The notes: a model not told the origin generated them from the sequence alone. DNA of 64,000 nucleotides from an uncultured Flavobacteriales bacterium (GCA_937139155.1 CAKZPI010000036.1:62001-126000); one strand, 5' to 3'. Shown: positions 1 to 9,342, numbered from the stretch's first letter. Numbers and translations are program-made.

Positions 1-288
1 AATGCCAGCACAAGCCTATCTCAACTCTCAGACACGGCAATGGTCTTGTTTCTTTTATGCAGCTTTGGCGCCATTGAATGGGAGCTATTTGGGGTTTTGC
101 TTTTGAATGGATACCTATTTAAGGTAATCATAGCCCTACTTGACACACCTATTATATATATAGGGGTGTACGGACTACGAAAACTATTCAACCTTGCTCC
201 GGGGGAGGAAATTAGTCACGGCTTTCAAACTCAACCTCATACCCTTCATGACGACGGATATTCAGAACCATTTCATGGTCAAGAATAA
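1..288 (+). CDS. Queuosine-precursor transporter (VUT/YhhQ family), 3' end only
   Basis: The reading frame is open from the first base, so the start lies outside the window; 95 residues are visible. The segment SLSQLSDTA, a hydrophobic stretch, then LNGYLFKVIIALLDTP and a final membrane helix match my recollection of the C-terminal half of the VUT (YhhQ/DUF165) family, inner-membrane importers of queuosine precursors. Relatives usually end shortly after a motif like LAPGEEI. Here the frame continues about 24 residues further and runs 77 bp into the 3' end of the convergent DUF2797 gene, so the natural stop may have been lost. The family call is from pattern memory on a fragment. Confidence 0.6.
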   Translation, partial: NASTSLSQLSDTAMVLFLLCSFGAIEWELFGVLLLNGYLFKVIIALLDTPIIYIGVYGLRKLFNLAPGEEISHGFQTQPHTLHDDGYSEPFHGQE

Positions 289-1018
289 GGTATTGACCCT
301 TTATGCCGGTTAGCTGGCCCTTCACCTCATTTACCTTGTCAAAGTTTAAGCCATTGATGTTTTTTGGTGGGCTCTCTAATGGAAACTCAAAAGTATAGGG
401 CTTAGAATTGGTTTGAATGTATTCAGCGTATTTTGGATCAACCAGGCCTCCGTACTCTTTCAACTCCTTTTCCAAATCAAAGGGAGGTGTTTCATCCTTC
501 AGCATGGTTTGCCAATTCGTTTTATCACTCAAATACTGCTTAAGATCTACCTCTATCACCCCGGCTAAATAGCGGTTAGGCGTTTTTGCCAAAACAATGG
601 CCTGCTTCGCACCTTGGTCGATCCAACGGGTAGGAATTTGAGTTTCGCGGGTAACTCCCACTTTTATCCCTCCAGAAACGGCTAGGTAAACCACGTGTGG
701 TTGGTCATGGTTTTTCTTTTCCCATTCAACATCTCGCCCCTCACCCAAATGGGCCCGACATAGCTCTGGATGAAGAATACACTCAGCAGCTTCAGGAGCA
801 TTTTGAAAATGATTGAAACAAAAGCCTTGAAAGGAAGTTTTGGTCTTTTTTCCGCATTTTTTGCAATAAATACTCCCCGTGAACCTTAAAGAAATTTCTT
901 TCCCTATGCATTCATTCAGGTTAACCGACTCTTCCTCGGTCCTTAAACCATATTGAACCGGACTTCCATTTTCGACCTTCATTTTTCTGAGGCTTCCTTT
1001 GAGCTTCATTCTTTTCAT
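212..1018 (-). CDS. DUF2797 family protein
   Basis: 268 residues, cytoplasmic, no signal peptide. Residues about 52-75 hold a CxxCxxK(x)KTK zinc-ribbon-like pair followed by a C/H pair (FCFNH), so a structural zinc site is likely. The central block VVYLAVSGGIKVGVTR followed by TRWIDQGA is the DUF2797 signature and resembles the start of a GIY-YIG fold (a Y, then G, then R spaced as in that fold), but no activity is established. It is convergent with the upstream transporter and overlaps its tail by 77 bp. A separate promoter between it and the GH3 gene is likely because the two are divergent with a 51-bp gap. Function unknown. Confidence 0.75.
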   Translation of the reverse strand: MKRMKLKGSLRKMKVENGSPVQYGLRTEEESVNLNECIGKEISLRFTGSIYCKKCGKKTKTSFQGFCFNHFQNAPEAAECILHPELCRAHLGEGRDVEWEKKNHDQPHVVYLAVSGGIKVGVTRETQIPTRWIDQGAKQAIVLAKTPNRYLAGVIEVDLKQYLSDKTNWQTMLKDETPPFDLEKELKEYGGLVDPKYAEYIQTNSKPYTFEFPLESPPKNINGLNFDKVNEVKGQLTGIKGQYLILDHEMVLNIRRHEGYEVEFESRD

Positions 1019-1069
1019 TTTATGTTATGCGCCCAAGTTACTTTATTATTTTAGCACCGAAACTATTCT

Positions 1070-2581
1070 ATGGCACTGATCAACTCCATTCTGTCTTGGG
1101 TAATGAAAAAGCGAATTCATCAAATTGAGCTTTTCATTAAATACCCTGTAGAGGTTCAACAAGAGGTATTTCGTAAGCTTATTAGAAGTGCCGCCCATAC
1201 TGAATGGGGAAAGAAATACGGCTATCAAGACACCCATAAATATGAGACCTTTCGAGAAAGGGTTCCAATTCAGTCTTATGATAGCTTAAAACCTTTTATC
1301 GATCGCACCATGGACGGAGAACAAAACATTCTCTGGCCAACTGATATAACTTGGTTTTCGAAATCATCTGGAACCACCGCAGGTCGATCAAAATTCATCC
1401 CTGTCAGCCAGGAATCGCTTGAAGATTGCCATTTTAAAGCTGGGAAAGACACCCTAAGCCTCTACTGCAATAATTTTCCGAATACCAAATTATTTGATGG
1501 ACGGTCTTTGATGCTGGCCGGTAGCAAAAGCATTAACAAGCTTAGCAATGGTTCCTTTTACGGTGATTTATCGGCCATTCTGGTAGAAAACCTTCCCTTT
1601 TGGGCTGAGTTTAGAACCACTCCCGACCCTGAAATTGCCTTAATGGATGATTGGGAAGCTAAGATTCAAAGAATTGTAGATACTTGTTCCAAAGAAAATG
1701 TTACCAGCATAACGGGGGTTCCTTCTTGGTTGCTTGTGGTTTGCCGGCAGATTTTGGATGCCAATGGTAAGTCAGATCTACGTGAGATTTGGCCAGGACT
1801 GGAACTATTTATGCACGGCGGGGTAAGCTTTGAGCCTTATCGGGAGCAATTTAAATCCATTATCCCCCATGGCGATATGCATTATTTGGAGACCTATAAT
1901 GCCTCGGAAGGCTTCTTCGCCATGCAAGATCAAACCAGTCATGGAGACATGCTCCTCATGCTTGATTATGGAATTTTCTATGAGTTCATTCCCATGAATG
2001 AATTTGGTTCAGAGAATCCAAAAGCCCTTTGTTTAGGAGAGGTGGAGAAAGGCGTAAACTACGCCATGCTGATTACAACCAACGCCGGGCTTTGGCGGTA
2101 TATGATTGGAGATACCATCGAGTTCACCTCCACCAGTCCCTATAGAATTCGAATTACCGGAAGAACCAAGCATTTTATAAATGCCTTTGGAGAAGAGTTA
2201 ATTGTAGACAACGCTGAGAAGGCCTTGGCTTTCGCCGGAAAGGAAACCCAAGCCAAGGTTATGGACTATACCGCGGCTCCGGTTTATATGGATGAAGGAG
2301 CTGGGGCCCATGAATGGATTATTGAATTTGAGGATCAGCCAGATGATTTCGAAAAATTCGTGAACATTCTGGACCAAAAACTTAGGGAAGAAAACTCAGA
2401 TTACGACGCCAAAAGGTTCAACGATAAGGTGCTTAAAAGGCCCATCATTCACAAAGCAAAGCCAGGTTTATTCTACCAATGGTTGAAAGATAAAGACAAA
2501 CTCGGAGGCCAAAACAAAGTGCCAAGGCTTTCAAACAATCGTGATTACCTTAACGATCTCTTGGAAAGGAATGCAAAATGA
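1070..2581 (+). CDS. GH3 superfamily acyl-adenylating/amido-synthetase-like protein
   Basis: 503 residues, a full-length member of the GH3 family of ATP-dependent adenylating enzymes; plant members conjugate amino acids to auxin or jasmonate. Visible ANL-type motifs are FSKSSGTTAGRSKF (about 96-109, phosphate-binding), TYNASEGFF (about 275-283) and GLWRYMIGDTIEF (about 340-352), followed by a C-terminal cap domain. All key motif residues are present, so it should adenylate a carboxylate. Bacterial substrates are not known to me. It overlaps the next gene by 4 bp (ATGA), so the two are translationally coupled. Confidence 0.85.
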   Translation: MALINSILSWVMKKRIHQIELFIKYPVEVQQEVFRKLIRSAAHTEWGKKYGYQDTHKYETFRERVPIQSYDSLKPFIDRTMDGEQNILWPTDITWFSKSSGTTAGRSKFIPVSQESLEDCHFKAGKDTLSLYCNNFPNTKLFDGRSLMLAGSKSINKLSNGSFYGDLSAILVENLPFWAEFRTTPDPEIALMDDWEAKIQRIVDTCSKENVTSITGVPSWLLVVCRQILDANGKSDLREIWPGLELFMHGGVSFEPYREQFKSIIPHGDMHYLETYNASEGFFAMQDQTSHGDMLLMLDYGIFYEFIPMNEFGSENPKALCLGEVEKGVNYAMLITTNAGLWRYMIGDTIEFTSTSPYRIRITGRTKHFINAFGEELIVDNAEKALAFAGKETQAKVMDYTAAPVYMDEGAGAHEWIIEFEDQPDDFEKFVNILDQKLREENSDYDAKRFNDKVLKRPIIHKAKPGLFYQWLKDKDKLGGQNKVPRLSNNRDYLNDLLERNAK

Positions 2582-3306
2582 TGCGAATAGGAATCCTCAT
2601 TTTGACCTTAACTTTCGCGGGATTCCAAGCTAATCCTATTTCTAAGCCCGATTCCATTCATTTTTTCAAAACGGGGCAATGGATTTTAAATCAAGGAAAC
2701 ACCTTATACCTAGTTGATGGAAAAGGAAAAAGCTTGAAGTCATTTCAGGCACCAGACTGGATTGGAATTGAAAACATTCAGGTTCAATCAAACCTTAGAA
2801 TCTGGATTTCTCACCCTTTGCACGGATTCATTCAGCTCGACAATAAACTAAACCCCCTAAGTCAGTTTAGCTGGCAAGATTTCGGGCTTTTTTCACCCAA
2901 AGGCTTCATCATAGATATGAGAAATAGCCCTTGGACCTTAGACCCAAATCAGCTTGAAATTGTTGAGCTTTCTACTACCAATCAAGCCTTGCAATTTCGT
3001 TTGCCAATTCCGGCGGGTTTAAATCCTTCTGAAGGTTTTTATTACTGCAAAAAAGCCAACCAAGCACGGTTTCACCAAGATTCAAGTTTGGTGTTCGACT
3101 TCAAAGAAAGGAAGTTTACAAGATCTAAGCTAACATGTGAACCATCCATTAAAACTCAAATCAACAACCATAGGCTAATCCTTTCAAAAGGAAGCCTTCA
3201 ACATGAAATACCTCTTCCCAAGGGTAAGAAGAATTTAGTCTTTGGCTTAGGTGAAAATGAAGCCTTGGTTTACTTGGATGGGAATTTCCTTGAATTCCAG
3301 TTTTAG
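2578..3306 (+). CDS. Secreted hypothetical protein, beta-propeller-like
   Basis: 242 residues with an N-terminal hydrophobic segment (about 3-18) consistent with a Sec signal peptide. The rest is beta-rich with alternating short strands and phrases such as NTLYLVDGKGKSL and HPLHGFIQLDNKL, suggestive of propeller blades, but no recognised domain can be named. The start overlaps the GH3 stop by 4 bp, so it is probably cotranslated with it. It may be an envelope protein that happens to share the transcript; I cannot assign a function. Confidence 0.6.
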   Translation: MMRIGILILTLTFAGFQANPISKPDSIHFFKTGQWILNQGNTLYLVDGKGKSLKSFQAPDWIGIENIQVQSNLRIWISHPLHGFIQLDNKLNPLSQFSWQDFGLFSPKGFIIDMRNSPWTLDPNQLEIVELSTTNQALQFRLPIPAGLNPSEGFYYCKKANQARFHQDSSLVFDFKERKFTRSKLTCEPSIKTQINNHRLILSKGSLQHEIPLPKGKKNLVFGLGENEALVYLDGNFLEFQF

Positions 3307-3360
3307 TCTGGGCGGATATTCTATGAATTCCCTTATTTTGCACACTCAATTTTGAAAGAT

Positions 3361-3996
3361 ATGTCATCGGATTCAAAAGCACTTCACATAGCGGTTGCTG
3401 GAAATATAGGAGCAGGAAAAACAACCTTAGCGGGGCTTTTGGCCAAGCAATTTAATTGGGAACCCCATTACGAAGGCGTTGATGACAATCCCTACCTAGA
3501 CGATTTCTACAATGAAATGCAGCGATGGGCCTTCAATCTTCAAATTTATTTCCTTCGGTCAAGATTAAATACGGTTAAAACCATCCGCGAAAGCGGTCAA
3601 AACGTAATTCAAGACCGGACGATTTACGAAGATGCCCATATTTTCGCCCCCAACCTTCACGCCATGGGGCTAATGACCAGCCGTGATTATGACAATTACC
3701 GAGCTATATTCGATTTAATGGAAAGTTTTGTGGATGCTCCAGATCTCTTAATCTACCTCAGAGCTTCCGTTCCTAAATTGGTTGAAAGAATACAGCAAAG
3801 AGGCCGTGATTACGAAAACAACATTAGGCTTGACTACCTGAACCGTTTGAACGAAAGGTATGAAGCCTGGATAAGCCAATACAACAAGGGCAAGCTATTG
3901 ATCATTGAAGTTGACCAATTGGATTTTGAACAAAATCAAGAAGACCTAGGTACCGTTGTTTCTAAAATCAACGCGGAAATCAACGGCTTGTTTTAA
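3361..3996 (+). CDS. Deoxynucleoside kinase
   Basis: 211 residues from the ATG at 3361 (a TTG nine bases upstream would add three residues; the ATG is preferred). Phosphorylates deoxynucleosides with ATP in nucleotide salvage. Visible: P-loop VAGNIGAGKTTL near the N-terminus, QDRTIYEDAHIF (the DRS/ERS-type substrate motif), and the arginine-rich lid RIQQRGRDYE. Length and motif order fit the dCK/dGK family of P-loop kinases; whether it prefers dA/dG or dC cannot be read from sequence. It lies 54 bp after the secreted protein and is convergent with the metalloprotease gene with no space between stops. Confidence 0.88.
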   Translation: MSSDSKALHIAVAGNIGAGKTTLAGLLAKQFNWEPHYEGVDDNPYLDDFYNEMQRWAFNLQIYFLRSRLNTVKTIRESGQNVIQDRTIYEDAHIFAPNLHAMGLMTSRDYDNYRAIFDLMESFVDAPDLLIYLRASVPKLVERIQQRGRDYENNIRLDYLNRLNERYEAWISQYNKGKLLIIEVDQLDFEQNQEDLGTVVSKINAEINGLF

Positions 3997-4779
3997 TTAT
4001 TTCCCACCCTTGGCCCTTAGGTCTGCTACACATTGAGGATCTAATTCTGGCACGGAACCTCCTGCTAAATTTGAAAGCGACTGAGTGGTTTCTACGGTGT
4101 AGTACATTAAGCAATCCTCTACGTCGCAATGCTTTCCATGGTCCGAATCCTGATGTGGTTCTTGCATGGGTACGCCATTGTTTACCAAACCCAAAATATG
4201 CCCAAACTCATGGGCCAATACGGTTGACTCAAGCAAGGACCTGCTGGGTTCCAAAATACCTCCTGTATTCTCTTCAATGGTTTCTTGAAACAAAACCAAG
4301 CTGGTAGAACGATACGCAATTCCTAAAACTTGCCCATTTCCTGAATTCTCTGAGTAAGGCTTATCGGCTAAGACAACCGAAACCGTTAGGGTATCTCCAG
4401 AATTGTATTGAGACCTAAAGTCATTCTCAATGCCATCTATGTCATTCACCGAATAGGAAGAGCCTCCCCTACTAGGAATTTGTGTGTTCAAAAAAGTGAT
4501 CTGAGATTTATAAATACGATCGTTTAAAAAGTTTAAAACATAGTTTTCAGCGGTGGAACTTAGGTCCATTCCTGGCATTACCAAGAATTCAACCTTGAGG
4601 TGAGAAAATTCTTCGTCTGCCAAAAGGTGCTCCGCTGCAAAGCCCACCCCCTCATTTGCATATTCTTGAGGTGAACCTATTAAGTCATCTGGGCTAGGGT
4701 CATTTTTACAGCTCAATAACCCTAACAAACTGAAAATTAATACCAAAAAAGGAGTAAATCGAAAACCAAGTATGGTCAT
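3997..4779 (-). CDS. Lipoprotein zinc metalloprotease with archaemetzincin-like signature
   Basis: 260 residues. A lipoprotein signal ends in LLSC (Cys24), so it is predicted to be membrane-anchored on the periplasmic side. Residues 190-197 read HEFGHILG, a metzincin-type HExxHxxG zinc motif. The usual third histidine directly after it is absent; position 200 is Asn. Twenty residues on there is HCDVEDCLM (217-225), which has the HC-x4-C-x-M arrangement found in archaemetzincins, where the H is the third zinc ligand and the Met forms the Met-turn. The two halves are therefore separated by an insertion here. The family is annotated in Bacteroidota simply as membrane metalloprotease. Substrate unknown. 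It abuts the kinase gene tail to tail. Confidence 0.75.
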   Translation of the reverse strand: MTILGFRFTPFLVLIFSLLGLLSCKNDPSPDDLIGSPQEYANEGVGFAAEHLLADEEFSHLKVEFLVMPGMDLSSTAENYVLNFLNDRIYKSQITFLNTQIPSRGGSSYSVNDIDGIENDFRSQYNSGDTLTVSVVLADKPYSENSGNGQVLGIAYRSTSLVLFQETIEENTGGILEPSRSLLESTVLAHEFGHILGLVNNGVPMQEPHQDSDHGKHCDVEDCLMYYTVETTQSLSNLAGGSVPELDPQCVADLRAKGGK

Positions 4780-4830
4780 ATCACGTATTTATGCTAGGTT
4801 TGCATAGAACCTGCTATTGAAAGAAACACC

Positions 4831-5700
4831 ATGTACACCACAAAACTACCGAAAATATTTTTCTGCGGTCCGTCATTGACGGCTTTGGATTTCATGCGAG
4901 ACTTGATTTCTCTGCACCCAGATGCCTTTATATCTGAGCATAGAAATTATAAGTTTTTAATTGACAAGAAGCGTTACAACCAAGAGCTTCCTTTGTACTC
5001 ACAGCAGTATAAAGCGGCAAGCCCTGATCAAAAATCAGTTGAGTTTTCAGACCATTACCTAAGCTTTTCCAAAGACTGGGCTAGACGTTTGGAAACCATC
5101 CACTCTTTCCACCTGAAAGAATTGAGGTTTGTTATTGTATTGAAAAACCCCTTTTTGGTTTTTTCAGAAAGAGTGCTTGACAAAAGAAATGAGGGGCAAG
5201 ACTTGTATGTGGAGCAAATCTTTGGTCGAGAAACCGATAGTTTCATCAAGGAAGAATTAAGGAATTACAATCTAGACAATTTATTTCTTTACCCTAGCTT
5301 GGTTTCTGACCATATAAAGCACTTATTATCAAGGTTTAATCGCAACCAATTCACATTCATTACGGAACGGGAGCTTATGGGAAGTACCCAGACATTCATG
5401 AACAAACTCACCCACTTTCTGGGCCTTTCTCCCTTTCTTTTAGGGCAAGAGCACCATGAAATATTTGGGAAGGAAAAGCCAGATGAAATTGATGGCTATT
5501 GGAAAGCAAGCAATGCTGATTCCTTCACATTCTACTCAAACCTTAGCGATGAGGTTAAAGCCCGTTTGAACGATTATTACCATAAAGAAATAAAAGAATT
5601 AGGTCAGCTTATCGACATTAATCTGAATGCTTGGTTTGACCCTAAGTTTCAATCTAAACCAGCCTCATTTCTCTCTGGTTTTGGATTTCTAAACTTTTAA
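4831..5700 (+). CDS. Sulfotransferase-like protein with altered PAPS-binding motifs
   Basis: 289 residues, no signal peptide. The layout resembles a PAPS-dependent sulfotransferase: a beta strand and loop at 8-25 (KIFFCGPSLTALDF) where the 5'-phosphosulfate loop should be, a second strand at 99-113 (RFVIVLKNPFLVFSER) resembling the RDP..R..S 3'-phosphate motif, and at about 152-201 a segment ending KLTHFLGLS like the usual Y...L...FLGL region. The first loop lacks the normal Lys/Gly-Thr and the second has KNP in place of RDP, while Ser112 is kept. It may be inactive or use another donor. Single gene, followed by a terminator. Confidence 0.55.
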   Translation: MYTTKLPKIFFCGPSLTALDFMRDLISLHPDAFISEHRNYKFLIDKKRYNQELPLYSQQYKAASPDQKSVEFSDHYLSFSKDWARRLETIHSFHLKELRFVIVLKNPFLVFSERVLDKRNEGQDLYVEQIFGRETDSFIKEELRNYNLDNLFLYPSLVSDHIKHLLSRFNRNQFTFITERELMGSTQTFMNKLTHFLGLSPFLLGQEHHEIFGKEKPDEIDGYWKASNADSFTFYSNLSDEVKARLNDYYHKEIKELGQLIDINLNAWFDPKFQSKPASFLSGFGFLNF

Positions 5701-5705
5701 AAACT

Positions 5706-5733
5706 AAAAAAGGAGGCCGCTGGCCTCCTTTTT
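5706..5733. terminator. Bidirectional rho-independent terminator
   Basis: GGAGGCC (5712-5718), loop GCT, GGCCTCC (5722-5728), with an A tract before and a T tract after, so it works on both strands. It sits between the convergent sulfotransferase-like and pyrophosphatase genes. Confidence 0.88.
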
Positions 5734-5754
5734 ATATAGGTATGAAGTTCTGGC

Positions 5755-8283
5755 TTACTTCTTAACCTCAACTTCCTTTCGGATTTCAAGGGTTCCATCC
5801 TCATTTTTGAGGGTGTCTATAGTAACTTGGGCTCCTTCTGGCAAATTATCTTCATTCAAAGCCTCTCCATCTCCCTTAATCACCTTTTTGACTTCCTTAA
5901 TTTTCACATTACCCTCTTCATCCACAATAGTGTCTATCGAGTGAAACTCTTGCATATCCCCTTTCATATGGTGCTTGCATTTCATTGAGCAATCGTGGCC
6001 ATGGGCCATCATTTTCTCCATGCACTCCTTAGAGCATTCATGGCCTTCTGCCATCATCATATTGCAGTGGTGAGGCATATTTCCACCGTGCATTCCAACT
6101 GCTTCCCCATCCATTGCAATAGAAGAAGCAATCACCAAAGCAACCACTGACATAAGCTTTAGAAGAATATTAAGTGAGGGACCTGAGGTGTCTTTGAAAG
6201 GATCACCAACGGTATCACCCACTACAGCTGCTTTATGTGCGTCTGACCCCTTATAATGAGTTTCTCCATCAATTTCTGCACCTTCTTCAAACATTTTCTT
6301 GGCATTGTCCCAAGCACCCCCTGCATTTGACTGGAAAATCGCCATCATAACGCCGGATGCGGTTACACCGGCAAGGAGGCCACCAAGCATTTCAGGTCCA
6401 CCAAAAAACCCAACCAAAACCGGAACGGCTATGGCCAATAAGCCCGGCATTACCATCTCCTTAATAGAAGCCTTCGTTGAAATCTCAACGCATTTATCGT
6501 ATTCAGCGGCCCCATTGGCAGCATCAAAAATGGCCTTATCTTCTGGGGTAGCCTTAGACATATCCGAATCATACTTGCGCATTACTTCAAGGGCAGCCTT
6601 CAATTGGGGAATGTTTGCAAATTGTCTACGCACCTCTTGAATCATACTCATGGCGGCACGGCCCACTGCATTCATAGAGAGGGCTGAGAAGACAAATGGA
6701 AGCATGGCTCCTACTAAAAGTCCGGCCATTACGCTTGGTTTGGCAATATCAATTCCTGGAATATTTGCTTGCTGCATATAAGCTGCAAAAAGGGCCAAGG
6801 CTGTTAAGGCTGCAGATGCAATGGCAAAACCTTTACCGATGGCTGCCGTGGTATTTCCTACCGCATCCAATTTATCGGTACGGCCCCTTACCTCTGGAGG
6901 AAGCTCAGCCATTTCGGCAATTCCGCCGGCGTTATCTGAAATAGGACCATATGCATCTACTGCTAATTGAATGCCTGTATTGGCAAGCATTCCAACTGCG
7001 GCAATGGCAATTCCGTAAAGACCTGCAAATTCATAAGAAACCAAGATTGCGGCTGCAATCAATAGAATGGGAATTGCCGTACTCATCATTCCAACACCTA
7101 AGCCTGCAATAATATTGGTGGCAGCACCAGTTTGAGATTGGCGAACAATGGACTTCACGGGTTTGGTACCCGTCCCTGTATAATACTCGGTTACCTTTCC
7201 TACCAACAACCCGGCTACAAGGCCAGCAATGGTTGCCCAGAAAACACCCATAGCGGTGTATTCCATCACCTCGCCCGTAAGCGTACTTTGATGACTCCAA
7301 GACTCGGGTAACATTTCATTAATCAACCAGTAGGATGCTCCGAGCATTAGAATTCCAGAAGCAATCTCACCAAGATTCAATGCTTTTTGTGGATCTCCCC
7401 CGTCTTTTACTCGAACGAAGAAGGTACCTATAATAGAGGCAATAATTCCGGCCGCGGCCAAGGTCATTGGCAACAATACTGCGCCTAATCCATCAAAAGC
7501 TTCTGAAAAAGCAGGAATTTCGGCAAAAACCGACCCCAAAACCATGGCTCCAATGATGGACCCCACAAAGGATTCAAAAAGGTCGGCACCCATTCCGGCT
7601 ACATCTCCAACATTATCACCCACATTATCAGCAATGGTTGCAGGGTTCAGAGGGTGATCTTCAGGAATTCCGGCTTCCACCTTACCCACTAAATCGGCAC
7701 CAACATCGGCAGCTTTGGTATAAATACCGCCCCCTACACGGGCAAATAATGCAATTGAGGATGCTCCCAATGAGAATCCGGAAATCACATTTAATATGGT
7801 TGGGGTATCCCATCCCATATTTGAATAAATCAGGAATAATCCACTTAAACCTAAAACCCCGAGGCCTACAACGCCCAGCCCCATAACAGAGCCTCCGGCA
7901 AATGCAACTTCCAATCCTTTACCAAGGGAAGTTCTACAAGCTTGGGTGGTACGCACATTGGCCTTTGTAGCCACGCGCATTCCAATAAAACCTGCAAGGG
8001 CAGAGCAAAGGGCTCCTACAATGAAGGAAACAGCCACTAAGCCATTGGAGGCTTCTTCACTTGAGCCTTTGAAGGCAAGCAAGGCCGCTACTGCAATTAC
8101 AAAAATGGAAAGTACTTTGTACTCCGCTTTAAGAAATGCCATTGCCCCTTGAGAAATGTTCTTAGCAATGGTGGCCATATTGGCCTCTCCTACATCTTGT
8201 TTGCCAACCCAGGCATTTTTCCACAGCACATAAATCAGTGCCAAAACACCGAAGCCAGGCAGGATATAAGTAAGGTTTTCCAT
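5755..8283 (-). CDS. hppA: Membrane-bound, probably Na+-translocating, K+-dependent pyrophosphatase with C-terminal metal-binding-like tail
   Basis: 842 residues from the ATG at 8283; a GTG 66 bases upstream would add a non-conserved stretch. Hydrolyses pyrophosphate and pumps cations across the inner membrane. Family motifs are complete: [11 protein letters not shown] (about 193-203) and [15 protein letters not shown] (about 213-227). Glu237 in DLFESF occupies the position typical of Na+-pumping clades, and [11 protein letters not shown] carries Ala where K+-independent enzymes have Lys. After the last helix (about residue 724) there are about 118 extra residues: a Cys/His/Met-rich block with two GHxCSxxC motifs, then a charged beta-rich end. 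M-PPase C-termini face the periplasm, so the tail should too. It follows the pdhB-like gene by 78 bp on the same strand. Confidence 0.95.
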   Translation of the reverse strand: MENLTYILPGFGVLALIYVLWKNAWVGKQDVGEANMATIAKNISQGAMAFLKAEYKVLSIFVIAVAALLAFKGSSEEASNGLVAVSFIVGALCSALAGFIGMRVATKANVRTTQACRTSLGKGLEVAFAGGSVMGLGVVGLGVLGLSGLFLIYSNMGWDTPTILNVISGFSLGASSIALFARVGGGIYTKAADVGADLVGKVEAGIPEDHPLNPATIADNVGDNVGDVAGMGADLFESFVGSIIGAMVLGSVFAEIPAFSEAFDGLGAVLLPMTLAAAGIIASIIGTFFVRVKDGGDPQKALNLGEIASGILMLGASYWLINEMLPESWSHQSTLTGEVMEYTAMGVFWATIAGLVAGLLVGKVTEYYTGTGTKPVKSIVRQSQTGAATNIIAGLGVGMMSTAIPILLIAAAILVSYEFAGLYGIAIAAVGMLANTGIQLAVDAYGPISDNAGGIAEMAELPPEVRGRTDKLDAVGNTTAAIGKGFAIASAALTALALFAAYMQQANIPGIDIAKPSVMAGLLVGAMLPFVFSALSMNAVGRAAMSMIQEVRRQFANIPQLKAALEVMRKYDSDMSKATPEDKAIFDAANGAAEYDKCVEISTKASIKEMVMPGLLAIAVPVLVGFFGGPEMLGGLLAGVTASGVMMAIFQSNAGGAWDNAKKMFEEGAEIDGETHYKGSDAHKAAVVGDTVGDPFKDTSGPSLNILLKLMSVVALVIASSIAMDGEAVGMHGGNMPHHCNMMMAEGHECSKECMEKMMAHGHDCSMKCKHHMKGDMQEFHSIDTIVDEEGNVKIKEVKKVIKGDGEALNEDNLPEGAQVTIDTLKNEDGTLEIRKEVEVKK

Positions 8284-8361
8284 AATTAGGTTGTTTAAAT
8301 TTCGGTTATTATGAGCGGAAATATCTAAAATTTCGCTCACCCGAACCACCTAATCATGAAA

Positions 8362-9342
8362 TTACTTTATATAAAGGGATGATTTAGCTGCTTCAATAAT
8401 CTGATTTACCGTTGGCAAAAATGCATCTACCAAGGTAGGAGCATAGGCCATAGGAACGTCAGCTGTACAAACCCGTTTCACCGGTGCATCCAGATAATCA
8501 AAGGCATCTTTAGAAACCTTATAAGCTAGTTCAGTTGAAATGGAAGCCAAAGGCCAAGCCTCTTCCACTACTACCAAACGGTTGGTTTTCTTTACAGACT
8601 GAATTACGGTATCATAATCAATTGGACGAACCGTTCTCAAGTCAATCAACTCCGCATTAATGCCTTCTTTCTGCATTTCCTCCACAGCTTTTCTAGCCGT
8701 TTTGAAAATTTTCCCAAAAGAAACAATGGTAACGTCTTTGCCTTCTTTCACAACATCTGCGTGACCAATAGGAATAACGTATTCGCCTTCAGGCACCTCT
8801 CCCTTATCACCATACATCTGCTCAGATTCAAAGAAAATCACCGGATCGTTGTCGCGGATTGCCGATTTCAATAAGCCTTTAGCGTCTGCAGGATTGGAAG
8901 GAACCACGCATTTTAGTCCGGGACAATTGGCAAACCAGTTCTCAAAAGCCTGAGAATGTTGTGCCCCTAATTGCCCTGCCGAAGCCGATGGCCCTCTAAA
9001 TACAATGGGGATTGGGAATTGCCCGCCCGACATTTGCATCATTTTCGCGGCAGAATTAATCACCTGATCAATGGCCACCAACGAAAAATTGAAGGTCATA
9101 AATTCGATGATGGGTCGTAGCCCATTCATAGCCGCACCAACCCCGATACCGGCAAAACCGAGCTCAGCAATTGGCGTGTCAATGATGCGTTTTGCACCAA
9201 ATTCGTCAAGCATACCTTGACTCACTTTGTAAGCACCATTGTACTCTGCAACTTCTTCTCCCATTAGGAAAATGGACTCGTCGCGGCGCATTTCTTCTTG
9301 CATGGCCTCGCGCAAGGCCTCCCGAAACTGTAATGTTTTCAT
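8362..9342 (-). CDS. pdhB: Pyruvate dehydrogenase E1 component, beta subunit
   Basis: 326 residues, the usual length for the separate E1-beta chain of alpha2beta2 2-oxoacid dehydrogenases. It binds the pyrimidine side of thiamine diphosphate with the alpha subunit and decarboxylates pyruvate. Visible: MGEEVAEYNGAYKVSQG (the catalytic Glu region near residue 28), RIIDTPIAELGFAGIGVGAA, FRGPSASAGQLGAQHSQ (conserved His of the E1-beta loop) and VVVEEAW in the C-terminal transketolase domain. The E1-alpha and E2 genes are not in this window. The neighbouring pyrophosphatase is downstream on the same strand and may be cotranscribed. Confidence 0.93.
   Translation of the reverse strand: MKTLQFREALREAMQEEMRRDESIFLMGEEVAEYNGAYKVSQGMLDEFGAKRIIDTPIAELGFAGIGVGAAMNGLRPIIEFMTFNFSLVAIDQVINSAAKMMQMSGGQFPIPIVFRGPSASAGQLGAQHSQAFENWFANCPGLKCVVPSNPADAKGLLKSAIRDNDPVIFFESEQMYGDKGEVPEGEYVIPIGHADVVKEGKDVTIVSFGKIFKTARKAVEEMQKEGINAELIDLRTVRPIDYDTVIQSVKKTNRLVVVEEAWPLASISTELAYKVSKDAFDYLDAPVKRVCTADVPMAYAPTLVDAFLPTVNQIIEAAKSSLYIK

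Noticed and set aside
5755..5940. Frameshift as explanation for the pyrophosphatase tail
   Set aside because: The tail is in frame with the pyrophosphatase, has consistent codon use, and stops just before the shared terminator.
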